Assembly (NCBI GenBank): GCA_009780115.1
Contig: WRAQ01000020.1
Location: 1-52,958, forward strand
Reading direction: 5' to 3'
DNA: 52,958 bases
From: Lachnospiraceae bacterium
GTDB taxonomy: Bacteria > Bacillota > Clostridia > Lachnospirales > Lachnospiraceae
The stretch's first letter is position 1. Each line of letters starts with the position of its first letter. The position numbers and the translations under genes were made by a program. The notes under the pieces are model-generated. The model had not been told where the DNA came from and did not search any database. It saw only the letters and a list, made by a program, of their open reading frames with translations. Of the stretch, positions 24,563-32,330 are shown piece after piece.

Positions 24563-25698
24563 GATTGTACCTCGTGATTATGATTTATCAATGCCGTAAT
24601 TTGTCCTGCCATTCTTTCCCATGAAAATTCATCATTAATTATCTTAATATTTTCGCGAAAATCATCAGGCTTACCCTCATCAAAATAACGAAGGATAGCA
24701 TCGGCGAGAAGTTTTGGATTGTTTGGTTCAACAATGTAGCCGGTTTTCCCATTTTTCACGACATCCGGCAAACCACCAACGTTTGTTACAATAACCGGTT
24801 TTTCGAATCCATATGCTATCTGGGCAATCCCGCTCCCGGTTGCTGATTCGTATGGTAAAACCACCAAATCAGTAGCCGTAAAATATTTTTCCACTTCTTG
24901 ATTAGAGACGTATTCATCAACGATATGTATATTTTCGACGATAGCAAGTTCACTTATCAAATCCAGATAAAATTGCTTATCACCGGCGAAATCACCAACA
25001 ATCCATAAGCAAATATCCGGCAGTTTTTCTTTAATCAAAGGTAAGGCTCTTAAGAGATGCTTTAGGCCTTTATACTCACGGACAAAGCCGAAAAATAAAA
25101 GGAGTGGAGTATGTTCGTCACTGCCAATAAGCAGCCTTGCGGCATTCTTTGTCATTCCCGCTTGCTTAAAAATATTATAAGTAGGGTGAGGGTTAACCCG
25201 GTAAACAGCTTGCGGGTTTATCGCTAATAAATCCTTTTCATCCAAATGAGTATGGACAATAAAACCATCGCCTTTTTTTAGAACCAGTTTTGTCAAAAAA
25301 CGGTCTAAGGGGAAGCGTTCGTGGGGAAAAACATTGTGGCAGACAAAAATTACTTTCTGCTGCTTTAACAATTTCGCCATAAAAAAATAACAAGGTGCAA
25401 AATAAGGATGCCACCACTGAAATATTACCGCCTCAATATTTTGTTTCTTAATCTGTCTGGCCGAAGTAAACCAATTAAATGGATTTATCGTATTAATCAG
25501 ATAATTCGTATCAGGAACGGCAAAGGAATCATCACGGTAGTCTTTTTGCGCTTTGCGAAACAAAAACCGGGGATACTGTAATTTGAATGAGTATATAAAA
25601 ACTTGATGGTTTTCCCGCAAGATGCGGCACATCAAGCTTGTATAATGAGATATACCGCCTTTGTATGGATAAACCGGGCCGATTAAAGCAATTTTCAT
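24559..25698 (-). CDS. GT4 glycosyltransferase
   Basis: Family 4 transferase: IALIGPVYPYKGGISHYTS (3-21) at the N-terminus, FVCHNVFPHERFPLDRFL mid-protein, then LLFFGFVREYKGLKHLL (about 200) and LVVLPYESATGSGIAQIAYGFEKPVIVTN in the donor domain. The open frame reaches a TTG at 25734, but GGGAG five bases before the ATG at 25698 sets the start. That site is the end of leader element C. It follows the secreted-protein gene and heads a chain of overlapping transferase genes. Confidence 0.92.
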   Translation of the reverse strand: MKIALIGPVYPYKGGISHYTSLMCRILRENHQVFIYSFKLQYPRFLFRKAQKDYRDDSFAVPDTNYLINTINPFNWFTSARQIKKQNIEAVIFQWWHPYFAPCYFFMAKLLKQQKVIFVCHNVFPHERFPLDRFLTKLVLKKGDGFIVHTHLDEKDLLAINPQAVYRVNPHPTYNIFKQAGMTKNAARLLIGSDEHTPLLLFFGFVREYKGLKHLLRALPLIKEKLPDICLWIVGDFAGDKQFYLDLISELAIVENIHIVDEYVSNQEVEKYFTATDLVVLPYESATGSGIAQIAYGFEKPVIVTNVGGLPDVVKNGKTGYIVEPNNPKLLADAILRYFDEGKPDDFRENIKIINDEFSWERMAGQITALINHNHEVQS

Positions 25699-25767
25699 CT
25701 TAACTCCCATGAGCCGCCTTTGAGCGGTATTCAAATCAGGATTATGAAAGATTCATCCTTCACACTA
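25699..25767 (-). promoter_or_regulatory. Two-hairpin leader element, copy C
   Basis: On the minus strand: stop TAG with AGTGTGAA, hairpin 1 (GAAGGAT/ATCTTTC, one G-U pair that exists only in the transcribed orientation), linker ATCCTGATTTG, hairpin 2 (CCGC/GCGG, 25727-25714), then ATGGGAGTTAAGATG. Confidence 0.75.
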
Positions 25768-26649
25768 TTCACCAAAAGCGGAATTTGTTGGTTCGGTTAT
25801 CGTGCCATCGCCGTTACCATTCCCGGTATTGCCGTTATCAAAAGTACCGCTGGTATCATCATTTCCATTATCAAAAGTGCCGCTGGTATCATTATTAAAA
25901 ATACTGGTTGTATCATCAATTACAGTATTGGCATTGTCCGGAATAAGGGCTTTCCAACTGTAAACCATATTTATCTTTAAATCGCCTGATTTCCAAACCT
26001 CATTTTCGCCGCTGGTGATATCGCCCATAATCGAAAAAAGGAAAATGCTGTCTTCATTTAAAGATAAAAAATTGCCATTGTCATCATAATTGGCAGCTTT
26101 GAGAATTATTGTCAGGATTGACCCTTCAGTCTGGTCGGTGATAATGAAATCATCATTTTGATTATCATATAATTGCTCAACAGTAATATCAGCGATATCA
26201 CCATCTAAATCAATCAGAGGGTTAACGATATGCCTTAGGAACATAAAGACGTTTTTGTAGTAACTGTCATCCTCATTAGTTAACGGCCGGTTATAAGACA
26301 TAAAACTGCCATTATCAGAAAATGAATATGCAAGTCCGCTTATTTCCAGAATAACATCAACATTGCTATAATTGATAATACTGTAATCAGGTGAAAAGAT
26401 GGTGCCTAATCCGGTGACATTCAGGGGATCGAGATAAAAATCAATAGTTGTAGGTATAGCGACCTGTATTTCAACATTGCCTTCTGATTCGGCAGTATCC
26501 ATGAAATGCTCCACTTCAAGTGACAAATCAAAGAAAGTCCCTACGGTGGCATCAACCGGAATAAAATGATGCATATATAAACCAATCAGCATAACAAAAG
26601 TTGCAGCGGTTGCCAAAACTTTTGCTTTGCGCTTTAAATGAATTTTCAT
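25765..26649 (-). CDS. Secreted surface protein with repetitive Asn/Asp/Thr-rich tail
   Basis: An N-terminal signal peptide (KRKAKVLATAATFVMLIGLYM, about 6-26) is followed by a mature domain with the pattern IPTTIDFYLDP...YSIINYSNVDVILEISG. The secreted protein at 29556 has a very similar stretch (LPTGLSLDFILDP...FTIVSESSFDIALDV), so the two are distant paralogues. The tail contains tandem 11-residue repeats (DTSGTFDNGND) and ends NSAFGE without a sortase motif or membrane anchor. It is the first gene of an operon whose other genes are glycosyltransferases, so it may be a glycosylation target; this is inference. Confidence 0.78.
   Translation of the reverse strand: MKIHLKRKAKVLATAATFVMLIGLYMHHFIPVDATVGTFFDLSLEVEHFMDTAESEGNVEIQVAIPTTIDFYLDPLNVTGLGTIFSPDYSIINYSNVDVILEISGLAYSFSDNGSFMSYNRPLTNEDDSYYKNVFMFLRHIVNPLIDLDGDIADITVEQLYDNQNDDFIITDQTEGSILTIILKAANYDDNGNFLSLNEDSIFLFSIMGDITSGENEVWKSGDLKINMVYSWKALIPDNANTVIDDTTSIFNNDTSGTFDNGNDDTSGTFDNGNTGNGNGDGTITEPTNSAFGE
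25834..25920 (-). repeat. 33-bp tandem repeat coding the 11-residue tail units
   Basis: Two near-identical 33-bp units (starting near 25834 and 25867) and a third decayed unit (to about 25920) encode DTSGTFDNGN-type residues. Copy number could vary by slippage. Confidence 0.7.
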
Positions 26650-26701
26650 AAGCGATACCCACCTTTCCTATATCTATTATATCGTCATCTTTCATAAGTT
26701 C

Positions 26702-26730
26702 ATTATAGTATATATCGGTGGGTTTGGGAA
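26702..26730 (-). promoter_or_regulatory. Possible sigma-A promoter of the secreted-protein operon
   Basis: On the minus strand TTCCCA (26730-26725), a 17-base spacer and TATAAT (26707-26702). The -35 box matches only four of six bases. A second TATAAT at 26681-26676 has no -35 partner. Confidence 0.45.
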
Positions 26731-26748
26731 TAAGAACTTGCCCAAAAC

Positions 26749-26777
26749 TTGACTTTTATTAGTTTTAGTGGTACATT
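26749..26777 (+). promoter_or_regulatory. Sigma-A promoter ending seven bases before the start codon
   Basis: TTGACT (26749-26754), a 17-base spacer and TACATT (26772-26777). The expected transcription start (26784-26785) coincides with the ATG at 26785, so the mRNA would be leaderless. Confidence 0.65.
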
Positions 26778-26784
26778 ATGCTTC

Positions 26785-28692
26785 ATGAAAAATAAATGGA
26801 AATTACAAGAAAAGCTAAAAATAGAATCAATAATGCTTTCAGCCGGGGTGATTATTATTTTGGCGATAGGCCTTTACAATATTAATGTGCACTATTGCTT
26901 AACTATTATAAATGATGAGTTTGCATATTGGGCAAATGCCGCCCAAATGGCGGGCAAAGATTGGACAGCGCTGATGTCAACGAGTAGTTTTTACTCGTAC
27001 GGTTATAGCCTTTTGTTAGTACCTTTATTTTGGCTGAATATCTCAATGATAACTGTTTACCGGCTTGCAATTATTATGAATGCCCTTTTGCTGGCCGGCA
27101 GTTTTTTATTAACCTACTGGTTGGCAAGGCAATTATTTGGGCATAACGGTAAATCAAACCATAATATGAATCGGATTGATAACCGTTTATTAGTATTTGT
27201 CAGTTTAATTGTAACTCTTTATACCAGCAATATTTTTCAAATGGCGGTTGCATGGACTGAAATAGCGCTATATTTTACATTTTGGGCGGCGGCTGTATTG
27301 GTATATCGGGTAGTTCTTCCGGTTATATCAGATAAAGAGGGGCAAAAACCAAAAATCTATGATGCTTTGTTGTTGGCGGTTGCTGCCGTATACATATATA
27401 CCATCCATAACCGGGCATTGGGGGTGACAGTTACGGTATTCGCCCTAATCTTATTTATTTATATCAAGTCCCTTATCGAAAAGAAAGCGCAGCATATTCT
27501 CCTTATTTGTCTTGTAGCTATGATTGGTTTATTTTATCTTGCTTCGGTATTCAGGCAATTTACAATTGAAAATTGGTATGAAGCGACTGCACTTGATAAT
27601 ATCGCGGCGGTGAGTAGAAGCATAAGTATCAATGACTACTCCGGGCAAGTGTCGAAAATCCGCCGGTTAGTAACAATGCAAGGAATCGTAAATTTGCTGC
27701 TTAGTTTATCCGGTAAAGTATATTATCAGGCAACAGCTTCATTTTTGCTGATTTTTTTACCAATCTTCAGTATTATCGGGCTTACTGTAAAAGATATGTT
27801 AATGTGGATAAAACGGAAGCCGTTTAAAAAATGGGATATCGGCAACTGGGTAATCTTATTTTGTTCGCTTTCTTTTGTAATGGAAGTTGGTATTTCTGCT
27901 TTATACAAATCAGGTGCTGTTGAACGCTTAAGGGCGGTTGATGTTTTGTATGGCCGGTATTCCGAATTTGCGGCCGGGCCGCTCCTTCTTTTTGCGATTG
28001 CAATGCTCATACTGAAAAAAAATCTTTTGAAAGAGGTAGCCGCCGGGGCCTTTGTATATTTGCTATGTGCGGTTTCGGTTGGTTATCAGCTTCAAAATGT
28101 TTCACGGATGTTTCTTAATATTAATAATGCAACGGCTGTCTTTCCTTACTTTTCGATGCATCAGGACCCGCTTATCATTACCTTGATAATGACGGTAGCC
28201 GGCTTCGGCGGTTTTGTTTTAGTTGCCGGCTGCGCAATGATGATTGTCATTCAGCCATCTAAGAAGGGAAAGAATAATAAGGCAGACAAAGTACAGAAAA
28301 TCATTATTTTTACCGCCGTAAGTATCATCGGGCTTTTTTGGTGCATTAGCGGGATGAGCATGGCTAATAGCTGGGTAACAAGAAACGGCGAAGGGGCACG
28401 CTCAAGTATGCGCGGAATCATGACGGCAATGTCGGAAATGCCGGAAGATACGGTTATGTACTATGTTGATACACCCGGAGATATGCTCCTGAATTATATA
28501 AAAATATATCAGAGTCTTGACCCTGGCCGGGAAATTCATTTCATTGTGCTTGATGAAGCTTTGAATAATAACCGGCAAGGCAATAATGTTTTTATTACCG
28601 GTATTCATAAAGAAACAATTGAATCACTCGGTTCGGAAATGGAAGGGGTAATGCTGACCGGCGGTTTGGCTTTATTTGCTCCGCGGGATTGA
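26785..28692 (+). CDS. Polytopic membrane protein, GT-C glycosyltransferase-like
   Basis: About 12 membrane segments over 635 aa. The first outside loop has INDEFAYWANAAQMAGKDW (about 46-64), an acidic pair placed as in GT-C enzymes that use polyprenyl-phosphate sugars. It would pair well with the DPM1-like transferase at 23621. The frame is open from TTG 26749, but that codon is part of the -35 box of a promoter. The first ATG is at 26785. No Shine-Dalgarno sequence precedes it, which fits a leaderless transcript. The donor and acceptor are unknown. Confidence 0.75.
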   Translation: MKNKWKLQEKLKIESIMLSAGVIIILAIGLYNINVHYCLTIINDEFAYWANAAQMAGKDWTALMSTSSFYSYGYSLLLVPLFWLNISMITVYRLAIIMNALLLAGSFLLTYWLARQLFGHNGKSNHNMNRIDNRLLVFVSLIVTLYTSNIFQMAVAWTEIALYFTFWAAAVLVYRVVLPVISDKEGQKPKIYDALLLAVAAVYIYTIHNRALGVTVTVFALILFIYIKSLIEKKAQHILLICLVAMIGLFYLASVFRQFTIENWYEATALDNIAAVSRSISINDYSGQVSKIRRLVTMQGIVNLLLSLSGKVYYQATASFLLIFLPIFSIIGLTVKDMLMWIKRKPFKKWDIGNWVILFCSLSFVMEVGISALYKSGAVERLRAVDVLYGRYSEFAAGPLLLFAIAMLILKKNLLKEVAAGAFVYLLCAVSVGYQLQNVSRMFLNINNATAVFPYFSMHQDPLIITLIMTVAGFGGFVLVAGCAMMIVIQPSKKGKNNKADKVQKIIIFTAVSIIGLFWCISGMSMANSWVTRNGEGARSSMRGIMTAMSEMPEDTVMYYVDTPGDMLLNYIKIYQSLDPGREIHFIVLDEALNNNRQGNNVFITGIHKETIESLGSEMEGVMLTGGLALFAPRD

Positions 28693-28753
28693 CTTTTAAG
28701 GGTGAATATAGTAAAATAAGCTTATCCACTTGACAATTAATTGCAGATTGACG

Positions 28754-28827
28754 GTTATGTACAAATACATAAATTATCAGCCCCCTTTTATTACTAAATT
28801 TGTACAATCTTACCATAAGTACATAAC
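28754..28827 (+). promoter_or_regulatory. Overlapping inverted repeats that could form alternative stems
   Basis: GTTATGTAC (28754-28762) is complementary to GTACATAAC (28819-28827). The overlapping TGTACAAAT (28758-28766) is complementary to ATTTGTACA (28798-28806). The two pairings exclude each other, as in attenuators or looping operators. They lie in the gap before the 196-aa gene. Confidence 0.55.
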
Positions 28828-28843
28828 ATGTATTTGCCGATAT
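28816..28843 (+). promoter_or_regulatory. Sigma-28-like promoter
   Basis: GCCGATAT (28836-28843) is a very good sigma-28 -10 box. The nearest -35 candidate is TAAG (28816-28819) with a 17-base spacer, one longer than usual. If real, the 196-aa and 512-aa genes belong to the flagellar regulon. Confidence 0.4.
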
Positions 28844-28889
28844 ATGTAATAAGGCGTGTTCTAACGCATTTTAGCAGGAGGTATAATAA

Positions 28890-29480
28890 TTGTCCACGAA
28901 AAATGAAAATACGAAATCAAAAGGAGGTGATGAGAGCACACAAAAACCCCAAAGTAAAAAAGCTACAAAAATAGTAATTATTATTATGTCTGTGGCTTTG
29001 GTCGCGCTTATCGGAGTTTTGCTATACCTTTTGCTGAGAAATGATGAGCCGGAGCAAGAAACTCAAGTTCGTGATTCAATCGGTGGCCGGGCAATTTTGG
29101 CAACAGAAGAAAATTATGACACGATTCTTGAAGAAATAAGCAAACCGGTTCGGGATACCCAATACCTTGTCAGCATGAGCTTGGATTTAAAGTTCGATAC
29201 GTGGGACCAGTCTACCCGCTCTACAGTTGTTAGGAATGATGCAAGAAATGTCAGGACGGTATACTTTGAATTATTCCTGGATGATGCCGATGGTGAAATC
29301 GGAGAAATGATTTATTCCTCGCCGTACATACCGCTAGGTGCAGAATTAAGGGATTTCGGGCTTGACAAAGAACTTGCAGCAGGAACATATCAGGCGACTA
29401 TGATATATCATATGGTCGATGATGATTTCGAAAAGATTACAGATTTAGTACTTGGGGTTAAAGTAATCATTAATGAATGA
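28890..29480 (+). CDS. Single-pass membrane protein, family not recognised
   Basis: A 196-aa protein with a charged cytoplasmic N-terminus (KSKGGDESTQKPQSKK), one membrane helix (IVIIIMSVALVALIGVLLYLLL, about 28-49) and an outside domain of about 145 residues ending YSSPYIPLGAEL...LAAGTYQATMIYHMVDDD...VKVIIN. That ending resembles small beta-sandwich domains found beside secreted surface proteins in Firmicutes. The start is TTG at 28890 with AGGAGGT eight bases upstream. It is followed in the same direction by the large secreted protein, to which it may be functionally tied as an anchor or assembly helper; this is inference. Confidence 0.7.
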   Translation: MSTKNENTKSKGGDESTQKPQSKKATKIVIIIMSVALVALIGVLLYLLLRNDEPEQETQVRDSIGGRAILATEENYDTILEEISKPVRDTQYLVSMSLDLKFDTWDQSTRSTVVRNDARNVRTVYFELFLDDADGEIGEMIYSSPYIPLGAELRDFGLDKELAAGTYQATMIYHMVDDDFEKITDLVLGVKVIINE

Positions 29481-29555
29481 CTTGTTAGTTTTGACAGTGA
29501 TTTAGGTAGTAAAGGATTGCAACTATAAAAATTAAAAAGAAAAGGAGTTCTTAGT

Positions 29556-31094
29556 ATGAAAAGAAGTAAAAGATTTTTGGCATTATTACTTGCTGTAGTA
29601 TTGGTATTTTCATTAGGCCTTACAGCATTTGCCAACCCAATGGATGCGCCGGGAATGAAAGAAATTGACGGCGACGGAAAAATAATCGGCGGCGATTTTG
29701 AGGATGAGGAATTTATTTGCTGGCTGCCGACAGGATTGTCACTTGATTTCATCCTTGACCCAAAAGGTTTGGTAGGAATGGGCGTAGGCCAATTCTACGA
29801 TCCGGAGAATCCTCCCGAGACACACGGTGTTTATTTTGATTCAACGGCAATGTTCACTATTGTAAGTGAAAGTTCATTCGACATAGCGCTGGACGTTGAG
29901 TTTACTGCAATTGATGTCGGCGGCGGAGTCAATTTTATTGATTCGAATGGTACTTTCGATGAATCAGAAGGTGGTTTTTACACTAACGACCTGGCAATTT
30001 GGTTTACCGTTGCCAAAGATGCACTTATGGACACAAGCAGCCTCTTTGATACCGTTGGGCTTTTCAGCGGCGGTGATGTTAACCGTTACCTAGACGGAGA
30101 TGGCGAAGCAGCATTTAGCTTTATTTTAGATAAAGTCCCTTATGTCTATGAAGTTATTGAAACTGTCACCATTGGCGGCCGTGAATATGCAAGCAAGTTC
30201 GATTTCGTAAAGAGAAATGCTGCAATTAACCCTTTTGAAGGAAGAGGGACACAGATAGTACCGGATGGTGATATCGGGCAGAAAGGTTCTTGGACCGGTT
30301 ATTTTAGCCCAACTGGTGCACCTCCGGCTAATACACTTTCATTAAAAGCAAAGTTTATCGCCGCGAAATTTGAAGGCGAAAAGAAAGATTATGAATTTGT
30401 AGACGATGCTTATGGATTAGTTGAAGAAACTGGTATTACTAAGGATGAGGCAGATGTTGCAGATGTTGCCATCACTAACCTTGATGTAGTATTCGATGCA
30501 CCTGTATTTGATGAAACACCTGAGGCAGGGCCGATTGATAATGCGCAGTGGACAGCCGCAATTGAGTGGTTTACCGGCACAGGCACAGGTACACCTTTTA
30601 GTGGTTCAGAGTTCCTTGGTGGCTCGGTATATACCGCGCGGGTAACTGTCACTCCGAAAGCAGGTTTCACACTGACCGGCGTAGCGGAAGACACATTCAC
30701 AGTTAATAGTGATGCAACAGTGCATGCCGCCGATACCGGGGTATTCACGTTCACGTTTGATGCGACGGATGCGGTAGCAGGACAATTCATGTTCCTTTCT
30801 GGTGCAGGAGCAGATGATGGTTTCTATATAGCTATTGTAGCTGATAATAACGCCGGCGGTATTACATCAAGCTTTTCGAATGTACAGGCATCTCGAGCAG
30901 GAGGAACACCATTCGATGTATCTACTGCTGAATTAATGCCAAGCGGATGGCTCAAGATTACTTGGTCTAATATACAAGCCGCAGGTGCAGCAGCCGGAAA
31001 TAATTTCGAATGGGTAAATGGAACTGAGTTTTCGATTTTCTTCACCCATGGTGGTGTAAATTACAAAGCGACAGGAATAGCGCAAACTAATTAA
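29556..31094 (+). CDS. Large secreted surface protein
   Basis: The signal peptide is clear (RFLALLLAVVLVFSLGLTAFA, about 6-26). The N-terminal mature part carries LPTGLSLDFILDPKG and SSFDIALDVEF, shared with the protein at 25765. Residues about 300-400 form a module with IEWFTGTG..YTARVTVTPKAGFTLTG.., typical of repeat modules in Firmicute and spirochete surface proteins. A final domain of about 100 residues follows (GQFMFLSGAGADDGFYIAI). There is no LPXTG motif and no membrane anchor. AAGGAG precedes the ATG. It may be a structural surface protein and a possible glycan acceptor. Confidence 0.8.
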   Translation: MKRSKRFLALLLAVVLVFSLGLTAFANPMDAPGMKEIDGDGKIIGGDFEDEEFICWLPTGLSLDFILDPKGLVGMGVGQFYDPENPPETHGVYFDSTAMFTIVSESSFDIALDVEFTAIDVGGGVNFIDSNGTFDESEGGFYTNDLAIWFTVAKDALMDTSSLFDTVGLFSGGDVNRYLDGDGEAAFSFILDKVPYVYEVIETVTIGGREYASKFDFVKRNAAINPFEGRGTQIVPDGDIGQKGSWTGYFSPTGAPPANTLSLKAKFIAAKFEGEKKDYEFVDDAYGLVEETGITKDEADVADVAITNLDVVFDAPVFDETPEAGPIDNAQWTAAIEWFTGTGTGTPFSGSEFLGGSVYTARVTVTPKAGFTLTGVAEDTFTVNSDATVHAADTGVFTFTFDATDAVAGQFMFLSGAGADDGFYIAIVADNNAGGITSSFSNVQASRAGGTPFDVSTAELMPSGWLKITWSNIQAAGAAAGNNFEWVNGTEFSIFFTHGGVNYKATGIAQTN

Positions 31095-31119
31095 TATTTA
31101 AATTGTAATTATCGTAATA

Positions 31120-31153
31120 GCGAATGCCCAGATATAATATCTCGGGCATTCGC
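31120..31153 (+). terminator. Long perfect hairpin between secreted-protein and sugar-pathway genes
   Basis: GCGAATGCCC (31120-31129) pairs with GGGCATTCGC (31144-31153), with a further inner AGATAT/ATATCT stem. No T-run follows on either strand, so termination may be partial or the stem may stabilise the mRNA end. Confidence 0.6.
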
Positions 31154-31196
31154 TGATTATGTATATTAATTCAATGTAATGGAGAAAGATATTCTT

Positions 31197-32330
31197 ATGG
31201 AACAAAAACATATTGGGCAAAGAATTAATGTTACTAGAACGTCGATGCCGCCATATGAAGAATATATTAAAGCAATTCGGCCATTGTGGGATAGTCACTG
31301 GCTGACTAATATGGGTGAATACCATAATAAGTTTGAAAATCGGTTAAAAGAATATTTGGATGTACCGGAGTTATCGCTAATGGTTAACGGGCATATGGCA
31401 TTAGAAATGACGATTCAAGCGTTTGGGTTCCCTAAAGGAAGTGAGGTTGTTACAACACCATTCACTTTTATATCAACGACTCATGCAATTGTACGCAATG
31501 GGTTAGACCCAATATTTTGTGATATAAAATTTGACGATTATACAATTGATGAGACAAAGATAGAAGAATTAATTACCGAAAAAACTGTCGCAATCGTTCC
31601 GGTTCATGTCTATGGAAATGTTTGCAATGTTGAGGAAATAGATCGAGTCGCGAAAAAATATGATTTAAAAGTTATTTATGATGCAGCTCATGCTTTTGGG
31701 GTAAAATATAAAAATATAAGTATTGGAAATTTTGGTGATGCCGCGATATTTAGTTTTCATGCAACTAAATTATTTAATAGTATTGAAGGTGGGGCTTTGG
31801 CAACCGGAAATATTGAATTATTAAAAAAGTTATATGATTTAAAGAATTTTGGTATTCGTTCCGAAGAGATTGTCGTCTCAGTTGGAGCAAATGCGAAAAT
31901 GAATGAATTTCAAGCGATTATGGGATTGTGCAATTTAGATTATATTGAAGGGAATAGAAAAAAGAGGAAAAAGATAGTAAAAAGATATCGGGAGTGGTTT
32001 GAAAAAATTGAAGGCATTAAGTTAATGAAAATAAATGAAGATGCTAACCATAATTTTGCCTATTTTCCGATTATTATTGATAATAAGGTATATGGTATGA
32101 CTAGAGATGAGCTTTATGAAAAACTTATGGTACAAAATATATATACTAGAAAATACTTTTATCCCATCACATCAGATCAAGCGTGTTTTAAAAATAGATA
32201 TAAGAATGTAAATTTAACTATTGCAAGATATTGTGCTTCGCGAGTTTTATTACTACCGTTATATCCGGAGTTAGCAGATGAGGACATAGACAGAATAGCA
32301 GGGATTATCAAATTTCAGGGAGTGAAATGA
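31197..32330 (+). CDS. vioA: DegT/DnrJ/EryC1 sugar aminotransferase, VioA-like
   Basis: A PLP-dependent aminotransferase that adds an amino group to a nucleotide-4-keto-6-deoxysugar. Visible motifs are WLTNMGEYHNKFE, TTPFTFISTTHAIVRNG (84-102), VHVYGNVCNVEEI, YDAAHAFGVK (D162) and FHATKLFNSIEGG with the PLP Lys at K191. This pattern is very close to VioA, which makes dTDP-4-amino-4,6-dideoxyglucose. The ATG at 31197 is preferred over 31179 because GGAG lies between them. The stop overlaps the next start (ATGA). The acyltransferase at 34847 would act on its product. Confidence 0.88.
   Translation: MEQKHIGQRINVTRTSMPPYEEYIKAIRPLWDSHWLTNMGEYHNKFENRLKEYLDVPELSLMVNGHMALEMTIQAFGFPKGSEVVTTPFTFISTTHAIVRNGLDPIFCDIKFDDYTIDETKIEELITEKTVAIVPVHVYGNVCNVEEIDRVAKKYDLKVIYDAAHAFGVKYKNISIGNFGDAAIFSFHATKLFNSIEGGALATGNIELLKKLYDLKNFGIRSEEIVVSVGANAKMNEFQAIMGLCNLDYIEGNRKKRKKIVKRYREWFEKIEGIKLMKINEDANHNFAYFPIIIDNKVYGMTRDELYEKLMVQNIYTRKYFYPITSDQACFKNRYKNVNLTIARYCASRVLLLPLYPELADEDIDRIAGIIKFQGVK

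Noticed and set aside
25834-25920. CRISPR-like spaced repeats
   Set aside because: They are in-frame 33-bp coding repeats without spacers or cas genes.
25720-25980. Plus-strand ORF with Ile/Ser/Gly-rich repeats
   Set aside because: It is the antisense shadow of the repetitive tail of the secreted-protein gene and lacks a ribosome site.
30410-30790. 126-codon minus-strand ORF rich in Val/Ser/Thr/Pro
   Set aside because: Antisense to the secreted-protein gene; composition is the mirror of the Gly/Asp/Thr codons, with no start signals.
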